Under the pieces are notes generated by a model. The model was given only the letters and a program-made list of their open reading frames with translations. It was not told the origin of the DNA and ran no database searches. The position numbers were made by a program, and so were the translations under genes. DNA of 64,000 nt from Aldehydirespirator sp965220645 (GTDB lineage Bacteria; Actinomycetota; Acidimicrobiia; Acidimicrobiales; Aldehydirespiratoraceae): positions 1,488,001 to 1,552,000 of the forward strand of contig OZ244836.1 of NCBI GenBank assembly GCA_965220645.1, read 5' to 3'. Position 1 is the first letter of the stretch. The number at the start of each line of letters is the position of its first letter. Below are positions 34,857 through 45,127 of the stretch, piece after piece.

Positions 34857-34897
34857 TTGACGTAGTTGTAGCCCTATAGGCCACACAACTACATCAA
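34857..34897. terminator. 41-bp hairpin between convergent genes, copy 2 (probable bidirectional terminator)
   Basis: Same design as the element at 7174-7214: arm TTGACGTAGTTGT (34857-34869) faces ACAACTACATCAA (34885-34897), with one mismatch in 13 bp, around a CCTATAGG core. It begins 8 bp after the stop of the 2-hydroxyacid dehydrogenase and ends 24 bp before the end of the convergent SDR. No U-tract is seen. Repetition of the arms suggests a small mobile or propagated palindrome used as a transcription boundary. Confidence 0.6.
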
Positions 34898-34921
34898 TTT
34901 CGGGTTGGCGAGCCTCTCCCG

Positions 34922-35701
<780 letters not shown>

Positions 35702-35750
35702 CGTGCGACCCTACCAGTACCGCGAATTGCCGTTGACAGCTGGCTGCTTC

Positions 35751-36506
35751 TTACGCGGTCGCTAGCGCGGCGAGCACCGGGCCGGCCAGTTCGGGGCGGC
35801 AGATCACCAGGTCGGGCAGGTAGACGTCGGGCTGGTTGTAGCGAAGCCTGGAACCGTCGAGCCGGCTAGCGACGCAGCCTGCCGCCTTCGCCACCGCCGC
35901 CGGAGCGCACGAGTCCCATTCGTACTGGCCGCCGGAATGAACGTAGACATCGGCGGAGCCCCGCACCACGGCCATCGACTTCGCGCCGGCCGACCCCAGC
36001 GGCACGACGTCGGCACCGAGCGCGGCGGCCACCGTCTCGGCCTGCTCCGGGGGCCGTGAACGCGACACGACCAGCCGGGGCGGCCCGTCTCGACCTGGGG
36101 GAAGCCGGGGAGGGTCGGCCGTCGAGAGGGTCAGCCCCAGACCGGGCAGGGCCACGGCCCCCGCTACCGGACGCTCGTCGACTACGAGGGCCACATGCAC
36201 CGCCCAGTCGGTACGGCCCGTTTCGGAGAACTCCCGGGTGCCGTCGAGCGGGTCGATCACCCACACCCGCTCGGCCTCGAGCCGGGCTGCGTCGTCGGCG
36301 CCCTCCTCCGACAGCACCGCATCGGCAGGGCGGGCCGCGGCCAGCTCGCCAGCCAGCATCTCGTGAGCCCGGCGGTCGCCCTCAGCTCTCAGCACGGCCG
36401 CGGGCGCTCCGTCGGAGACCAGCCTTTCCCGCAGCTCGATCAGCAGCTCTCCTGCACGGTGGGCGAGGTCTGCCGCCAGCCGGTGGTCATGGGCGGTGGG
36501 GGTCAG
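35751..36506 (-). CDS. CysQ-like inositol monophosphatase family protein, probable CTG start
   Basis: A 3'(2'),5'-bisphosphate nucleotidase / inositol phosphatase homologue. Metal-site motifs are VLSEEGADD (~64-72), WVIDPLDGTREF (~82-93) and GGQYEWDSCAPAAVAKAAGC near 200-219. In-frame homology extends upstream of the first conventional start (GTG at 36395): the stretch AADLAHRAGELLIELRERL is the expected N-terminal helix. The only plausible initiator before it is CTG at 36504-36506, which forms a CTGA overlap with the stop of the kgd gene, just like the common ATGA/GTGA overlaps. The enzyme would hydrolyse PAP or an inositol phosphate. Confidence 0.82.
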   Translation of the reverse strand: MTPTAHDHRLAADLAHRAGELLIELRERLVSDGAPAAVLRAEGDRRAHEMLAGELAAARPADAVLSEEGADDAARLEAERVWVIDPLDGTREFSETGRTDWAVHVALVVDERPVAGAVALPGLGLTLSTADPPRLPPGRDGPPRLVVSRSRPPEQAETVAAALGADVVPLGSAGAKSMAVVRGSADVYVHSGGQYEWDSCAPAAVAKAAGCVASRLDGSRLRYNQPDVYLPDLVICRPELAGPVLAALATA

Positions 36507-39500
36507 GCCAGCACCGCCGCTTCGAGGAGGTCCTGCTGCTCCTGGGAGTGCACGGTGGGGCTGCCGCCCGCGGGGCTGCCCGATTCGGGGCGGCTGACTC
36601 TGTGGATCTCGTAGTCATCGCCGTGGGCCTCGTAGAGCCGTCCCTTGATCCCGTCCCAGGCGCCCATGTTCTCGGGCTCCTCCTGCAGCCAGACGATCTC
36701 CGAAGCGTTGGGGTAGCGGCGAAGCTCGTAGTCGACCGCCCCGAACGGCCACGGGAAGAGCTGCTCGACGCGGCATATGGCCAGCGGGGCCTCGTGCTCG
36801 TCGCGCAGTTCGATCGCCGGGTACGCCACTTTGCCGCTGCAGAAGACCACCCTGGTCACGGCCTCGGCGTCGACCGTCCCGGTCTCCGCGCCGGGGTCGC
36901 CGAGCACCTCCTCGAAGGTGCCCGACGACAGGTCGGCGACCTTCGAGCGGGCGGGCTTGGCCCGCAGCAGCGACTTGGGGGTGAACACGATCATGGGCTT
37001 GCGGACGCGGTGGATCATCTGGCGGCGCAGCAAATGGAAGTACTGCCCCGCAGTCGTGGGCTGGCACACGTGCATGTTGTCCTCCGCGGCCAGCGTCAGG
37101 AACCGCTCGATACGGGCCGACGAGTGCTCCGGACCCTGGCCCTCCATGCCGTGGGGGAGCAGCAGCACGATCCCGCAGTGCTGGTCCCACTTGTCCTCGG
37201 CGGCCACGATGAACTGGTCGATGATGATCTGGGCCCCGTTGGCGAAGTCGCCGAACTGGGCCTCCCACATGACCAGGGCCTCCGGCTTGGCCACCGCGTA
37301 GCCGTACTCGAAGCCCACCGCGGCGTACTCCGACAGCAGGGAGTCGTAGATCCACAGCTCGGCCTCGCGCGCACACAGAGTGGACAGCGGCACGTACTCC
37401 TCGCTGGTCACATAATCCACCAGGGTGGAGTGCCGATGGGAGAAGGTCCCCCGGCGGCTGTCCTGGCCGCTGAGGCGCACGGGAGTTCCCTCCATGAGCA
37501 GCGATCCGAAGGCCATCGCCTCGCCCATGCCCCAGTCGAACTCTCCGCTGCGGAACAACTTGTTGCGCTGCTCGAACTGCCGAGCCAGCTTCGGATGCAC
37601 GGTGAAGCCCTCGGGCACGGTGTTGAGAGCCTCGTAGATGCGCTCCACGGTGACCGAATCGATGGAGGTGCGGACGTGGGGCATCACGCCCATCGGCTCG
37701 GGCGGGCGCCGGGCGCGGATGTTGTGGCCGGGCGCGGCGTCGCGGGTCTCGTCCAGGGCGGCCTGGAGTTGGTCGCGGTACTCGGCCAGGGACGCGTCGG
37801 CCTCCTCGGCGCTGATGTCGCCCCGCTTCAGCAGTGATTCCCGGTACTGGGTGTGCACGGTTGGCTTGGCGTCGATGCGGCGGTACATGTCCGGCAGCGT
37901 GTAGCTGGGGTCGTCGCCCTCGTTGTGGCCGTGGCGCCGGTAGCAGATCATGTCGATCACGGCGTCCTTGTTGAACCGCTGGCGGTAGGCGAAGGCCAGG
38001 CGGGCGGCACGCACGCACGCCTCGGGGTCGTCACCGTTCACGTGGAAGATCGGCGCGCCGACCATCTTGGCCACGTCGGTGGAGTACTGCGTGGAGCGGG
38101 CCGAGTCCGGTGTGGTGGTGAAGCCGAGCTGGTTGTCGATCACCAGGTGGATCGTCCCGCCGACGCGGTATCCCTTGATGAGGCTCAGGTTGAAGGTCTC
38201 GGCCACCACACCCTGCCCCGCGAAGGCAGCGTCGCCGTGGATGAGCAGCGGCATGACCGGATAGGGGCCGTAGCTGCTGCCGGCCGGGATGTTGTCCATG
38301 CGGGCACGGGCCATGCCCACCACCACCGGGTCGACGGCCTCGAGATGGGATGGGTTGGCGGCCATCTCCACCAGCAGGTGCTTGCCCGACGGACTGGTGT
38401 AGGCACCGATCTGGCCGAGGTGGTACTTCACGTCGCCGCTGCCCTGGATCTGCTCGGTGGTTATGGCTCCCTCGAACTCCTTGAACAGCTCGTGGTAGGT
38501 CTTGCCCACCAGATTGACGAGGATGTTCAGCCGCCCGCGGTGGGCCATGCCCATCACCACCTCCGCCAGCGGCTCATCGGCCGCGCACGTCAGCAGGGCG
38601 TCCAGCAGCGGGATGGTGGACTCGGCGCCCTCCAGGCCGAAGCGCTTCTGGCCGACATACTTGGTCCCCAGGAAGCTGCTGAGGGCCTCGGCCGCGTTGA
38701 GTTGGCTGAGGATGCGACGCTGGTCCTCACCCTTGAGGGTGGTGTCGGCTCCCTCGATCTGCTCCTGGATCCACCGCTTCTCCGCGGGCTCCTGGATATG
38801 CATGTACTCCACGCCGACGGTGCGGCAGTAGGCGTCTCGCAGCACGCCCAGAAGGTCTCCGAGCTTCATCCGGCGTGTCCCGCCCACGGTGGCGTATATC
38901 CCGGTCTCGCTGCCGGTCAGGAACTCGCGGTCGAGGTCCCAGATGGTCAGCCCGTAGGTGGCCGGGTCGAGCTCGGAGTGCATCACGGGAGCCCCGTCGC
39001 GCAGCGGGTTGAGATCGGCGATCAGATGGCCTCTGACGCGGTACTGGTTGATGAGCTGGTTGACCTTGGCCTGCTTCTCGAGCATGGTCGTCTCGCGGTC
39101 CACCGGGTTGAAGTCGCGCCGCCATTTCACCGCTTCGTACGGGATGTGCAGGGAGCGGAAGGCATTGATGTAGAAGTCGTCGGTGCCCAGCAGCAGGTCG
39201 TGCACCCTCTGCAGGAAGAGCCCGGATTCGGCGCCCTGGATGACGCGGTGGTCGTAGGTGCTGCTGATGGTCACCAGCTTGCTCACGCCCAGATCCGCCA
39301 GCAGCGAGGGGTCGGCGGCCTCGTACTCGGTGGGGAACGCCAGAGCGCCGACGCCGACGATGGTCCCCTGACCGGTCATGAGCCGGGGGACGGACTGATG
39401 TGTTCCGATGGTTCCGGGGTTGGTGATGGTGACGGTGACGCCCCGCATGTCGTCGGCGGTCAGGCGGTTCTCGCGGATCTTGGCGATCTGCTCGTCGTAG

Positions 39501-40216
39501 CGGTCCACGAACTCGGCGAAGTCGAGGGTGTCGGCGTCGTGGATGCACGGAACCATCAGCGAGCGCGTGCCGTCGTCGCGGGCGATGTCGACCGCGATCC
39601 CGAGACCGATGTGATCGGGCCGCACGATCCTGGGCTTGCCCGCCGCGTCGGTGGCATAGATGTTGTTCATGGCCGGGATCGTGTCGGCAATGGCCCGCAC
39701 CACGGCGTAGCCGATCAGGTGCGTGAACGAGATCTTGCGCACCATCTTGCGGCTGAGATGGCCGTTGGCGATCTTGCGGTTGACTTCCAGGAGCTTGGCG
39801 GGGACGTCGCGGAAGCTGGTGGCCGTGGGCACGGCCAGGCTGGCCTCCATGTTGGAGACGATGCGGGCTCCGACACCTCTGATCGGCTCGCCGATGGGTG
39901 TGTCGTCGGCAGCGGGCTTCTTCTTCGGTGCGGGCGGTTTCGGTGGCTCGCCTGCGAGCGGCGCGGTCACGCCGGTGGAGTCCGCGGCAGGCGCCGTCAC
40001 GTCTGTGGCGATGGTGTCGATGGTGGTCCGTGTGGCGGTCGATGCCGGCGGCGTGGCCGACGTGATCGGTGAATCCGGCGTCTCGCCCTCGAACAGGGCC
40101 CGCCACGCCTCGTCCACCGAGGCCGGGTCGGCGGCCCAAAGGTCGCGCATCTCGTCGATGACCCAGGCGTTGGCGCCCAGAGCGTCGCCCGGCTCGGTCG
40201 CGGTCCGTTCGTTCAT
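36503..40216 (-). CDS. kgd: Multifunctional 2-oxoglutarate dehydrogenase E1/E2-type protein (Kgd/SucA)
   Basis: A 1237-residue fusion. An N-terminal ~40-residue SucA segment (VIDEMRDLWAADPASVDEAW) is followed by a Thr/Pro/Ala linker (~45-105), an E2 acyltransferase catalytic domain (~110-345, with SSTYDHRVIQGAESGLFLQR holding the catalytic His) and the thiamine-diphosphate E1 part (~375-1237, with MGMAHRGRLNILVN, GDAAFAGQGVVAETFNLS and HLGQIGAYTSP). No lipoyl domain is present. The layout and size match mycobacterial Kgd, which works with lipoylated E2 (DlaT/SucB) and Lpd in the TCA cycle and is controlled by the FHA protein GarA there. Confidence 0.95.
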   Translation of the reverse strand: MNERTATEPGDALGANAWVIDEMRDLWAADPASVDEAWRALFEGETPDSPITSATPPASTATRTTIDTIATDVTAPAADSTGVTAPLAGEPPKPPAPKKKPAADDTPIGEPIRGVGARIVSNMEASLAVPTATSFRDVPAKLLEVNRKIANGHLSRKMVRKISFTHLIGYAVVRAIADTIPAMNNIYATDAAGKPRIVRPDHIGLGIAVDIARDDGTRSLMVPCIHDADTLDFAEFVDRYDEQIAKIRENRLTADDMRGVTVTITNPGTIGTHQSVPRLMTGQGTIVGVGALAFPTEYEAADPSLLADLGVSKLVTISSTYDHRVIQGAESGLFLQRVHDLLLGTDDFYINAFRSLHIPYEAVKWRRDFNPVDRETTMLEKQAKVNQLINQYRVRGHLIADLNPLRDGAPVMHSELDPATYGLTIWDLDREFLTGSETGIYATVGGTRRMKLGDLLGVLRDAYCRTVGVEYMHIQEPAEKRWIQEQIEGADTTLKGEDQRRILSQLNAAEALSSFLGTKYVGQKRFGLEGAESTIPLLDALLTCAADEPLAEVVMGMAHRGRLNILVNLVGKTYHELFKEFEGAITTEQIQGSGDVKYHLGQIGAYTSPSGKHLLVEMAANPSHLEAVDPVVVGMARARMDNIPAGSSYGPYPVMPLLIHGDAAFAGQGVVAETFNLSLIKGYRVGGTIHLVIDNQLGFTTTPDSARSTQYSTDVAKMVGAPIFHVNGDDPEACVRAARLAFAYRQRFNKDAVIDMICYRRHGHNEGDDPSYTLPDMYRRIDAKPTVHTQYRESLLKRGDISAEEADASLAEYRDQLQAALDETRDAAPGHNIRARRPPEPMGVMPHVRTSIDSVTVERIYEALNTVPEGFTVHPKLARQFEQRNKLFRSGEFDWGMGEAMAFGSLLMEGTPVRLSGQDSRRGTFSHRHSTLVDYVTSEEYVPLSTLCAREAELWIYDSLLSEYAAVGFEYGYAVAKPEALVMWEAQFGDFANGAQIIIDQFIVAAEDKWDQHCGIVLLLPHGMEGQGPEHSSARIERFLTLAAEDNMHVCQPTTAGQYFHLLRRQMIHRVRKPMIVFTPKSLLRAKPARSKVADLSSGTFEEVLGDPGAETGTVDAEAVTRVVFCSGKVAYPAIELRDEHEAPLAICRVEQLFPWPFGAVDYELRRYPNASEIVWLQEEPENMGAWDGIKGRLYEAHGDDYEIHRVSRPESGSPAGGSPTVHSQEQQDLLEAAVLA

Positions 40217-40255
40217 GGCCGCAATGCTACTTTCTTGCGGGGGTAGGGTCGGCCT

Positions 40256-41053
40256 GTGCGGGTCGTGACCTGGAACGTCAACTCGTTGAAGGCGCGGCTA
40301 GGCCGGGTGCAGCGCTGGATCGAGTCCTTCTCACCGGACGTGCTGTGCCTGCAGGAGACCAAGCTCGCCGACGACACCTTCCCTGCGCTGTCCTTCCAAT
40401 CGCTCGGCTACGACTGCTTCCATTACGGCGAGGGCCGCTGGAACGGCGTGGCCGTGCTGAGCAGGGTGGGGCTCACCGACCCGGTGGCCGGATTCGGCGA
40501 AGGCATCGAGCCGGATCCCGACGCCCGCCTGGCTTGGGCCACATGCGGAGGGATTCGCGTGGCGTCGTGCTACGTGCCCAACGGACGGGCCCTAGGTCAC
40601 GACCACTACCACTACAAGCTCGATTGGCTGAGTCGCCTGCGGGACTCCTTGAGTGTGCAGGCAGATCCCGGTGCTCCCGTCCTGGTGTGCGGCGACTTCA
40701 ACATCGCCCCCGACGATCGGGACGTGTACGACCCGGCCGCCTTCGCCGACTCCACCCACACCAGCGCGGCGGAGCGGGAACAGCTTGCCGGCCTGCTCGA
40801 TTGGGGACTGGTCGACGTGTTCCGCGAGCATCACGACGGCGGTGGGCTGTTCACGTGGTGGGACTACCGGGGAGGCAACTTCCACAAGCGCATGGGAATG
40901 CGCATCGACCTCGCGCTGGCGACCCGGCCGGTGGCCGACGCGGCCAGCTTCGTGCTCATCGACCGCAATGAGCGCAAGGGTCCCAAGGACGACCCGCCCA
41001 GCGACCATGCGCCTCTTCTGGTGGACCTGGAGGAGGTTGTCGAGCAGTGCTGA
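40256..41053 (+). CDS. xthA: Exodeoxyribonuclease III (AP endonuclease)
   Basis: A 265-residue Exo III/APE1-family enzyme with a GTG start. Motifs are TWNVNSLKARLGRVQRWIES, CLQETKLADDTFP with the metal glutamate, VLVCGDFNIAPDDRDVYDPA, FTWWDYRGGNFHKRMGMRID and SDHAPLLVDLEE with the catalytic Asp-His. It repairs abasic sites and trims 3' blocking ends. The start lies 40 bp from the divergent kgd start, so the two share a short promoter region. The last 7 bp overlap the antiporter gene. Confidence 0.95.
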   Translation: MRVVTWNVNSLKARLGRVQRWIESFSPDVLCLQETKLADDTFPALSFQSLGYDCFHYGEGRWNGVAVLSRVGLTDPVAGFGEGIEPDPDARLAWATCGGIRVASCYVPNGRALGHDHYHYKLDWLSRLRDSLSVQADPGAPVLVCGDFNIAPDDRDVYDPAAFADSTHTSAAEREQLAGLLDWGLVDVFREHHDGGGLFTWWDYRGGNFHKRMGMRIDLALATRPVADAASFVLIDRNERKGPKDDPPSDHAPLLVDLEEVVEQC

Positions 41054-43275
41054 CGCCGCTTGACGAGCACGCCCTGCTCGTTTTCTGGACGCAACTGCTG
41101 GTGCTCGTGGTGGCCGCACGGGCCGTTGGCTACGCGATGCGCCGGGTCGGGTTGCCCTCGGTGATCGGCCACCTGGCCGCGGGTGTGATCCTCGGCCCTT
41201 CGGTGTTCGGGGTGGTGTGGCCGAGCGGCCTCGAATGGTTCCTTCCCCACGAGGAGATCTCCTCGGGCGCCCTGTTCGCGGTCACCTGGCTGGGGGTGGC
41301 GCTGCTGCTGGTCACGGCCGGGTTCGAGACGGACCTGGCCCTGATACGTCGACTGGGGCGCGCCGCGGCGCTGGTGACCGGCTTCAGCCTCGTCATTCCG
41401 CTGGCCGGAGGCCTGGTGACCGGCTTGCTGCTGCCGGAGGACTTTGTGGGTGGCGGCGCCGACCGCACCGTGTTCGCGCTGTTCGTCGCGGCCGCGCTGT
41501 CGGTGTCGGCTCTGGCCGTGATCGCGCGGATCCTGTCGGAGCTGGGGCTGATGAGGCGCGACTTCGGCCAGATCACGGTGGCGGCCGGCATGGCCAACGA
41601 CGTGGTCGGCTGGGTGATGCTCGCCGTGTTCGCCGGTTTCGCCACCGCGGGCGAGGTGTCGGTGGGGGGCACCTTGCGGACGGTGCTGGGCCTGGCCGCG
41701 TTCCTGTTCCTGGCGATGACGCTGGGCCAGCGCGCCATCGACGCGAGCCTGCGGCGGATCCGGCGCGACGGACCCAACCTGCACGGCGCGCTCGGCATCG
41801 CAGTGATCACCATGCTGGTGTTCGGCGTGGCCACCCAGGCTTTGGGTATCGAGGCCGTGCTCGGGGCGTTCGTGGCCGGGGTGGTCCTGAACCGCTCTCG
41901 TTTCCAGCAGCACGAGGTCGTTCATCACATCGAGTCGCTCACTAACGCCTTCCTGGCCCCGGTGTTCTTCGCCATGGCCGGGCTCCGGGTCGATCTCTCC
42001 CTGTTGGGTGAGGGCAGTGCGCTGGCCTGGGCCGGGGCGGTGATGGCGGTGGCGATCGTGGCCAAGTTCGCGGGGGCCTTCATCGGCGCCCGGCTGGCGG
42101 GACAGTCGCAGCGGGCTGCGGTGGCGCTGGGCGCAGGCCTCAACGCCCGCGGCGCGCTGGAGATCGTCATCGCTTCGGTGGGGCTGTCTCTGGGCGTGTT
42201 CAGCGAGACGGCATACACCGTCATCGTGATCGTGCCCCTGGTGACATCGGTGTTCGCCGCGGTCAGCCTGCGGTTGGCGGTGCGGGACTGGATGGGCTCC
42301 CCGGCGGAGCGCGAGCGCCTCGAGCGTGAGGAAGCGCTCAGCCGGAACCTGGTGGTGCGATCGTCGCGGCTGCTGTTGGCCTCGCGGGCCGAGCCCGCAT
42401 CCATCGCAGCCGCGCAGCTCATGCACTTCGCCTGGCCGGTGCAAGTGCCGGCCACCGTGATCTCAGTGATGCCCGAGAGCTCTGGCGACGGCTCCTACCA
42501 CTCCGACGGCCCGACGAGAGGCCAGTGGCCCGACATCACCATCATCCGCAATGTTCTCGACGGGCGGGACATAGATCACCGCCAGGTGAAGGCCTCCAGC
42601 GCAGCCGGCGCGGTGGTCGCGGCGTCCATAGTGGCGGAGGCCCGCCTTGGGTACGGCGTGATCTGCGTCGGCGTGGCCGGCCGTCACGAGGGCCAGCTGT
42701 ACTCGCCGATGGTCGACGAGTTGCTGTTGCACTCGTCTCTCCCGGTGGTGATCGTCAGGCGGGCCGAGGGTCTGGAGACGCCGCTGCCGGGCGCCTTCAC
42801 CCGTGCCATCGTGCCGGTGACGGGCACGAGGTCCTCCAGAGCCGCTCAGGAGGTGGCCTTCGGGGTGAGCAGCCAACTCGGCACCGACGTGGTCCTGACC
42901 CATGTGGTGCAGCGGCAGTGGGCGGAGATGCGGATGCTGCCTAAGCGGCTGACCAGAAGCAAGTTGGCGACCCGGGTGCTCGGTGAGGCCCACAGCGAAT
43001 CGGCTCGCCCCGTAGTTGATGCGCTCATGGACGCCGCCAGAGCGCGGGGCGAAGAGATGGGTGTGGGCGCCCGCACCCTGGTCCAGGAGGGCTCCTCGCC
43101 GGCGTCGACGCTGGTGTCGGTAGCTGAGGAGCAGGAGGCCGACCTCGTGGTTCTGGGGGCATCGCTGCGAAATGTGGACGGTCGCCCGTTCCTGGGACAC
43201 ACCGTCGAGACGGTGCTGGAGCGATGCACCGCCAATGTCGCAGTGGTGGCCATGCCCCGCGCCGACACCGGCTAG
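41047..43275 (+). CDS. CPA2-type cation/proton antiporter with C-terminal UspA-like domains
   Basis: A 742-residue protein. The first ~410 residues form 12-13 transmembrane helices of the Na+/H+ exchanger fold, with VGLPSVIGHLAAGVILGPSV (~34-53), FETDLALIRRLGRAAALVTG and GLNARGALEIVIASVGLSLG (~360-379). The soluble part (~430-742) contains universal-stress-like repeats, with GVGARTLVQEGSSPASTLVS, and LVVLGASLRNVDGRPFLGHT near 700-719, whose G-x2-G-x9-G(S/T)-type nucleotide loop is altered. It should exchange Na+ or K+ for H+ at the membrane with nucleotide-sensing control. GTG start overlaps xthA. Confidence 0.9.
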   Translation: MLTPLDEHALLVFWTQLLVLVVAARAVGYAMRRVGLPSVIGHLAAGVILGPSVFGVVWPSGLEWFLPHEEISSGALFAVTWLGVALLLVTAGFETDLALIRRLGRAAALVTGFSLVIPLAGGLVTGLLLPEDFVGGGADRTVFALFVAAALSVSALAVIARILSELGLMRRDFGQITVAAGMANDVVGWVMLAVFAGFATAGEVSVGGTLRTVLGLAAFLFLAMTLGQRAIDASLRRIRRDGPNLHGALGIAVITMLVFGVATQALGIEAVLGAFVAGVVLNRSRFQQHEVVHHIESLTNAFLAPVFFAMAGLRVDLSLLGEGSALAWAGAVMAVAIVAKFAGAFIGARLAGQSQRAAVALGAGLNARGALEIVIASVGLSLGVFSETAYTVIVIVPLVTSVFAAVSLRLAVRDWMGSPAERERLEREEALSRNLVVRSSRLLLASRAEPASIAAAQLMHFAWPVQVPATVISVMPESSGDGSYHSDGPTRGQWPDITIIRNVLDGRDIDHRQVKASSAAGAVVAASIVAEARLGYGVICVGVAGRHEGQLYSPMVDELLLHSSLPVVIVRRAEGLETPLPGAFTRAIVPVTGTRSSRAAQEVAFGVSSQLGTDVVLTHVVQRQWAEMRMLPKRLTRSKLATRVLGEAHSESARPVVDALMDAARARGEEMGVGARTLVQEGSSPASTLVSVAEEQEADLVVLGASLRNVDGRPFLGHTVETVLERCTANVAVVAMPRADTG

Positions 43276-43296
43276 AGGCTTGCCGTCGAAGCGTTC

Positions 43297-45045
43297 CTAG
43301 CGGTCTCGGCGGGATCGGAGTTCTTGGCGGGCTCGGGCGATCGCTTCCCGGTGGTCGACGGCGCCGGGGCCCGGACCGGAGGCCTCGGCGATTGCGCTCA
43401 GCCACGGCGACGGCTCTCTGTCCACGTCCTTGCCGCCTAGCTCGCGCCGGTCGCACCACAGCACGTGCAGTTCCTGCTCGGCCCGGGTGACGGCGACGTG
43501 CAGCAGGCGGCGCTCCTCGGCTCGCGCCGCGGCGGTGCGGGCGTGGGCGATGGGGACGAACCCGTCCTCCATGCCTACGAGGTGCACGATGGGCCACTCC
43601 AGTCCCTTGGCGGCGTGGAAGGTGATCAGATCGACGCCGTCCGACGACGCCGTCAGACGGCCGTCGGAGCGCAGCGCGGTGGTGAAGGCGTTGACAGTGG
43701 AGTCGGGGTCGAGGGACAGATGGTCCTCCGCGAACTCCAGGAAGGCCTCGATGTTGGCTCGGGTCTCGGGCGTGTCCGGAGCGGCAGGCCGCCCTGCATC
43801 CGCGCCGGTGCCGGCAGGGTCGCGGAGCCACTGGCGAGTGTCGGCCACGCAGGTGACGAGGCTCGCGCCGGGGGTCCAGGCCGCCAGCACAGCCGCGATC
43901 TCGGGCCGGCGGATCAGGCTGGCCTCGCTCGCCGCGGCGATCGGGATGTTCTGGCGCCGCAGCGCCTTGCGCAGCGGCTCGAGTTGTGCGTTGGTGCGGG
44001 CCAGTACAGCCTGGCGGCGCCATGAAGAGCCGGGCCGGTGGCGGTGCCGCACCGTGCGGGCCAGCACTGCGGCCTCGTCGGCCCCGTCGCAGACGGTGAC
44101 GGTGGGGTCGTCGCCCGACGGGCGGCACGCGGGCTGCGGTGGCCGGCCCAGGATCCGGCCCGCCGCGTCCAGCACCTCCGGCGTCGACCGGAAGTTGGTG
44201 CGCATGTGCAGCACCGCGCAACCCGGAAAGTGTTCGCCCACCGTGTTGATCAGCTCGGGATCGGCCCCGTTCCATCCGTAGATGGCCTGGTCGGGATCGC
44301 CCACCACCACCAGCGTCGAGTCCGGGCCCAGCCACGACCTCAGCAGGGCGAACTGCAGCGGGTTGATGTCCTGGAACTCGTCGACGAGCAGGTGCTGGTG
44401 AAGCCAGCGATGAGCTGCGGCGTGCTTGGGCTCGGCCGCCATCAGCTCCCCCGAGCGGGCCAGCACGTCGTCGAAGTCGAGCAGCCGGCGCTTGCGCTTG
44501 GCCGACTCGTAGTCGGCGTAGATCTGGGCGAAGCGGTCGGCTCGACCCACTGGTGGCCGCCGGCCTGCAGCCCGCGCCGCCTGGGAGTAGTTCTCGGGTG
44601 TCACCAGCCGGGCCCGGCACCAGCCGATCTCGTTGGCGATGTCGGCCACCGCCGCTCGGTCGGCGCGGGGCCGGAGTTCGGCGATGAGGCCTGCGACGCT
44701 CTCGAGGATCCGGGGAGGGCGCCTGCCGGAGTCGGCGGCATAGCGGCGCAACTGGGCCAGAGCGACGGCATGGAAGGTTCCGGCTCTGACCGCGTCATTG
44801 AGGCCGACTCCCCGCAAGCGGGACCGAAGCTCGCGCGCCGCCCGGCGGGTGAATGTCACCGCCAGCACGCGCCGGGGATCGACGTGGGCCTCGCTGGCCT
44901 GCCAGGCGATGCGCCTGGTCAGGACACGGGTCTTCCCCGAGCCGGCCCCGGCAACGACACACAGCGGCGACGCTCGGGTCGTCACCGCGTCGCGCTGCTC
45001 GGCGGTGAGGCCCGCCAGCAGCGGATGCTTCGGGTCGGTCACCAC
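43297..45045 (-). CDS. UvrD/Rep-family ATP-dependent DNA helicase, compact form
   Basis: A 582-residue superfamily 1A helicase. The Q-motif LLAGLTAEQRDAVTTRASPL and Walker A VVAGAGSGKTRVLTRRIAW start it. Motif II LLVDEFQDINPLQFALL is near 217-233, GDPDQAIYGWNGADP near 252-266, and motif V/VI DLITFHAAKGLEWPIVHLVG and LLHVAVTRAEQELHVLW close it. At under 600 residues it is shorter than UvrD (~720) or PcrA; the 2B region between motifs IV and V is reduced. This size fits the actinobacterial UvrD2-like group without the HRDC tail. It unwinds DNA 3' to 5' in repair. Confidence 0.92.
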   Translation of the reverse strand: MVTDPKHPLLAGLTAEQRDAVTTRASPLCVVAGAGSGKTRVLTRRIAWQASEAHVDPRRVLAVTFTRRAARELRSRLRGVGLNDAVRAGTFHAVALAQLRRYAADSGRRPPRILESVAGLIAELRPRADRAAVADIANEIGWCRARLVTPENYSQAARAAGRRPPVGRADRFAQIYADYESAKRKRRLLDFDDVLARSGELMAAEPKHAAAHRWLHQHLLVDEFQDINPLQFALLRSWLGPDSTLVVVGDPDQAIYGWNGADPELINTVGEHFPGCAVLHMRTNFRSTPEVLDAAGRILGRPPQPACRPSGDDPTVTVCDGADEAAVLARTVRHRHRPGSSWRRQAVLARTNAQLEPLRKALRRQNIPIAAASEASLIRRPEIAAVLAAWTPGASLVTCVADTRQWLRDPAGTGADAGRPAAPDTPETRANIEAFLEFAEDHLSLDPDSTVNAFTTALRSDGRLTASSDGVDLITFHAAKGLEWPIVHLVGMEDGFVPIAHARTAAARAEERRLLHVAVTRAEQELHVLWCDRRELGGKDVDREPSPWLSAIAEASGPGPGAVDHREAIARARQELRSRRDR

Positions 45046-45127
45046 CCGACCCTAGAGGGAGACAACGGCCGCCACAGGGCGCGGCGAGCGCCGTTCGACA
45101 GACCCGCTGCCGGTACTGTCAGAGGCG

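Noticed and set aside
37853..40072. 739-codon open frame on the plus strand
   Set aside because: Entirely antisense to kgd, with a His/Val/Gly/Asp-rich composition typical of the reverse frame of GC-rich genes and no domain.
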